Below, piece by piece: positions 63,866 through 64,000 of a stretch of DNA of 64,000 nt (within the stretch, counting starts at the first letter, position 1; each line of letters opens with the position of its first letter). Both the position numbers and the translations under genes were made by a program. This stretch comes from Amycolatopsis benzoatilytica AK 16/65 (GTDB taxonomy: Bacteria > Actinomycetota > Actinomycetes > Mycobacteriales > Pseudonocardiaceae): the NCBI RefSeq assembly GCF_000383915.1, contig NZ_KB912942.1:7954470-8018469 (forward strand). Direction: 5' to 3'. The notes beneath the pieces were generated by a model that had not been told where the DNA came from, did not search any database, and worked only from the letters and a program-made list of their open reading frames with translations.

Positions 63866-63916
63866 CCGTGAAGGGAACATTGAGGGAATCAGATTCCCTC
63901 AATGTTCCCTTCACGG
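63866..63916. repeat. Palindromic intergenic element, copy 5 (perfect)
   Basis: A 51-bp perfect inverted repeat: 24-bp arms starting CCGTGAAGGGAACATTGAGG, with a 3-base centre CAG. Compared with copies 2 and 3 the arm reads GGGAACATTG instead of GGGCCCCTTG, and the opposite arm is changed to match. It lies between the convergent isochorismate synthase gene and the partial gene at the window end. Confidence 0.95.
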
Positions 63917-63935
63917 ACTCGCTGGAGCGGTGGGG

Positions 63936-64000
63936 CTAGGGCAGCCAGTGCTCCTCGGTGACGCTGAGGGGCTCCGCGGTCAGCGCCGCCACCGCCGCCC
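63936..64000 (-). CDS. Unidentified protein, C-terminal end (partial)
   Basis: The last 20 codons and a TAG stop of a minus-strand gene that continues past the window. The tail reads AAVAALTAEPLSVTEEHWLP. Too short to assign a family. Confidence 0.5.
   Translation of the reverse strand, partial: AAVAALTAEPLSVTEEHWLP

Overview
The window is very GC-rich. Its genes are tightly packed and translationally coupled, with GTG starts and several probable leaderless starts. Gene content points to an actinomycete of the Pseudonocardiaceae, most like Amycolatopsis: an S-(hydroxymethyl)mycothiol dehydrogenase, SepH, actinobacterial integration host factor (mIHF) and DUF3558 lipoproteins. Gene order recalls Mycobacterium tuberculosis Rv0881 to Rv0896 (SpoU methylase, membrane protein, sepH, serC, citA, gltA2) and Rv2249c to Rv2251 (glpD1, TetR, flavoprotein). 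These parallels are from memory, not from an alignment. No rRNA, tRNA, CRISPR array, phage or insertion sequence was seen.

Layout. 1-4.4 kb: end of a SpoU-type RNA methylase gene, a DUF2537 membrane protein, sepH, serC and a membrane protein. 4.4-9.9 kb: a serine hydrolase, then a GntR-controlled operon (regulator, ADP-ribosylglycohydrolase, NCS1 permease, PfkB kinase) that looks like nucleoside or ribosyl salvage. 10-13.4 kb: ABC exporter plus two-component system in one coupled operon. 13.6-15.9 kb: an EphD-like hydrolase/dehydrogenase fusion with its TetR regulator. 16-17.1 kb: citA, followed by 0.7 kb with no convincing gene. 17.8-18.9 kb: a DUF3558 lipoprotein and its partner. 19-25.1 kb: urease ureABCFGD with a convergent NCS1 permease. 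25.4-28.1 kb: pdxH, an MFS exporter and a lipoprotein. 28.2-33.4 kb: divergent catabolic cluster (TPP enzyme, cyclase / aminotransferase, amino acid permease). 33.5-35.7 kb: two tandem metallo-beta-lactamase-fold paralogues with a TetR gene. 35.8-38.9 kb: aldose epimerase, GNAT, amidohydrolase and an Uma2 remnant. 39-40.8 kb: acyl-CoA dehydrogenase and divergent TetR. 40.9-44.7 kb: sugar kinase, gltA and photolyase. 44.7-50.7 kb: NatAB-like ABC exporter, glpD, TetR and an alkylglycerone-phosphate-synthase-like flavoprotein. 50.7-54.6 kb: GGCT-fold protein, mycothiol-dependent formaldehyde dehydrogenase, a deleted reductase relic, a secreted C39-like protein and a thioesterase. 54.6-60.1 kb: Tat-type phosphoesterase, a small membrane protein and a sugar ABC importer without its own ATPase. 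60.2-64 kb: acyl-CoA synthetase, mihF, isochorismate synthase and the end of an unidentified gene.

The most notable non-coding signal is a family of 51-61 bp near-perfect palindromes. Their arms vary in step while the centre keeps GGAATC-like bases. Five clear copies and one diverged copy sit in intergenic spaces, mostly at 3' ends. A different 30-bp-period palindrome array lies between a tetR gene and citA. Several regulators have clear operator-like palindromes next to their own promoters. Two broken genes were found: an N-terminally lost Uma2 nuclease and an internally deleted DHFR-family reductase.
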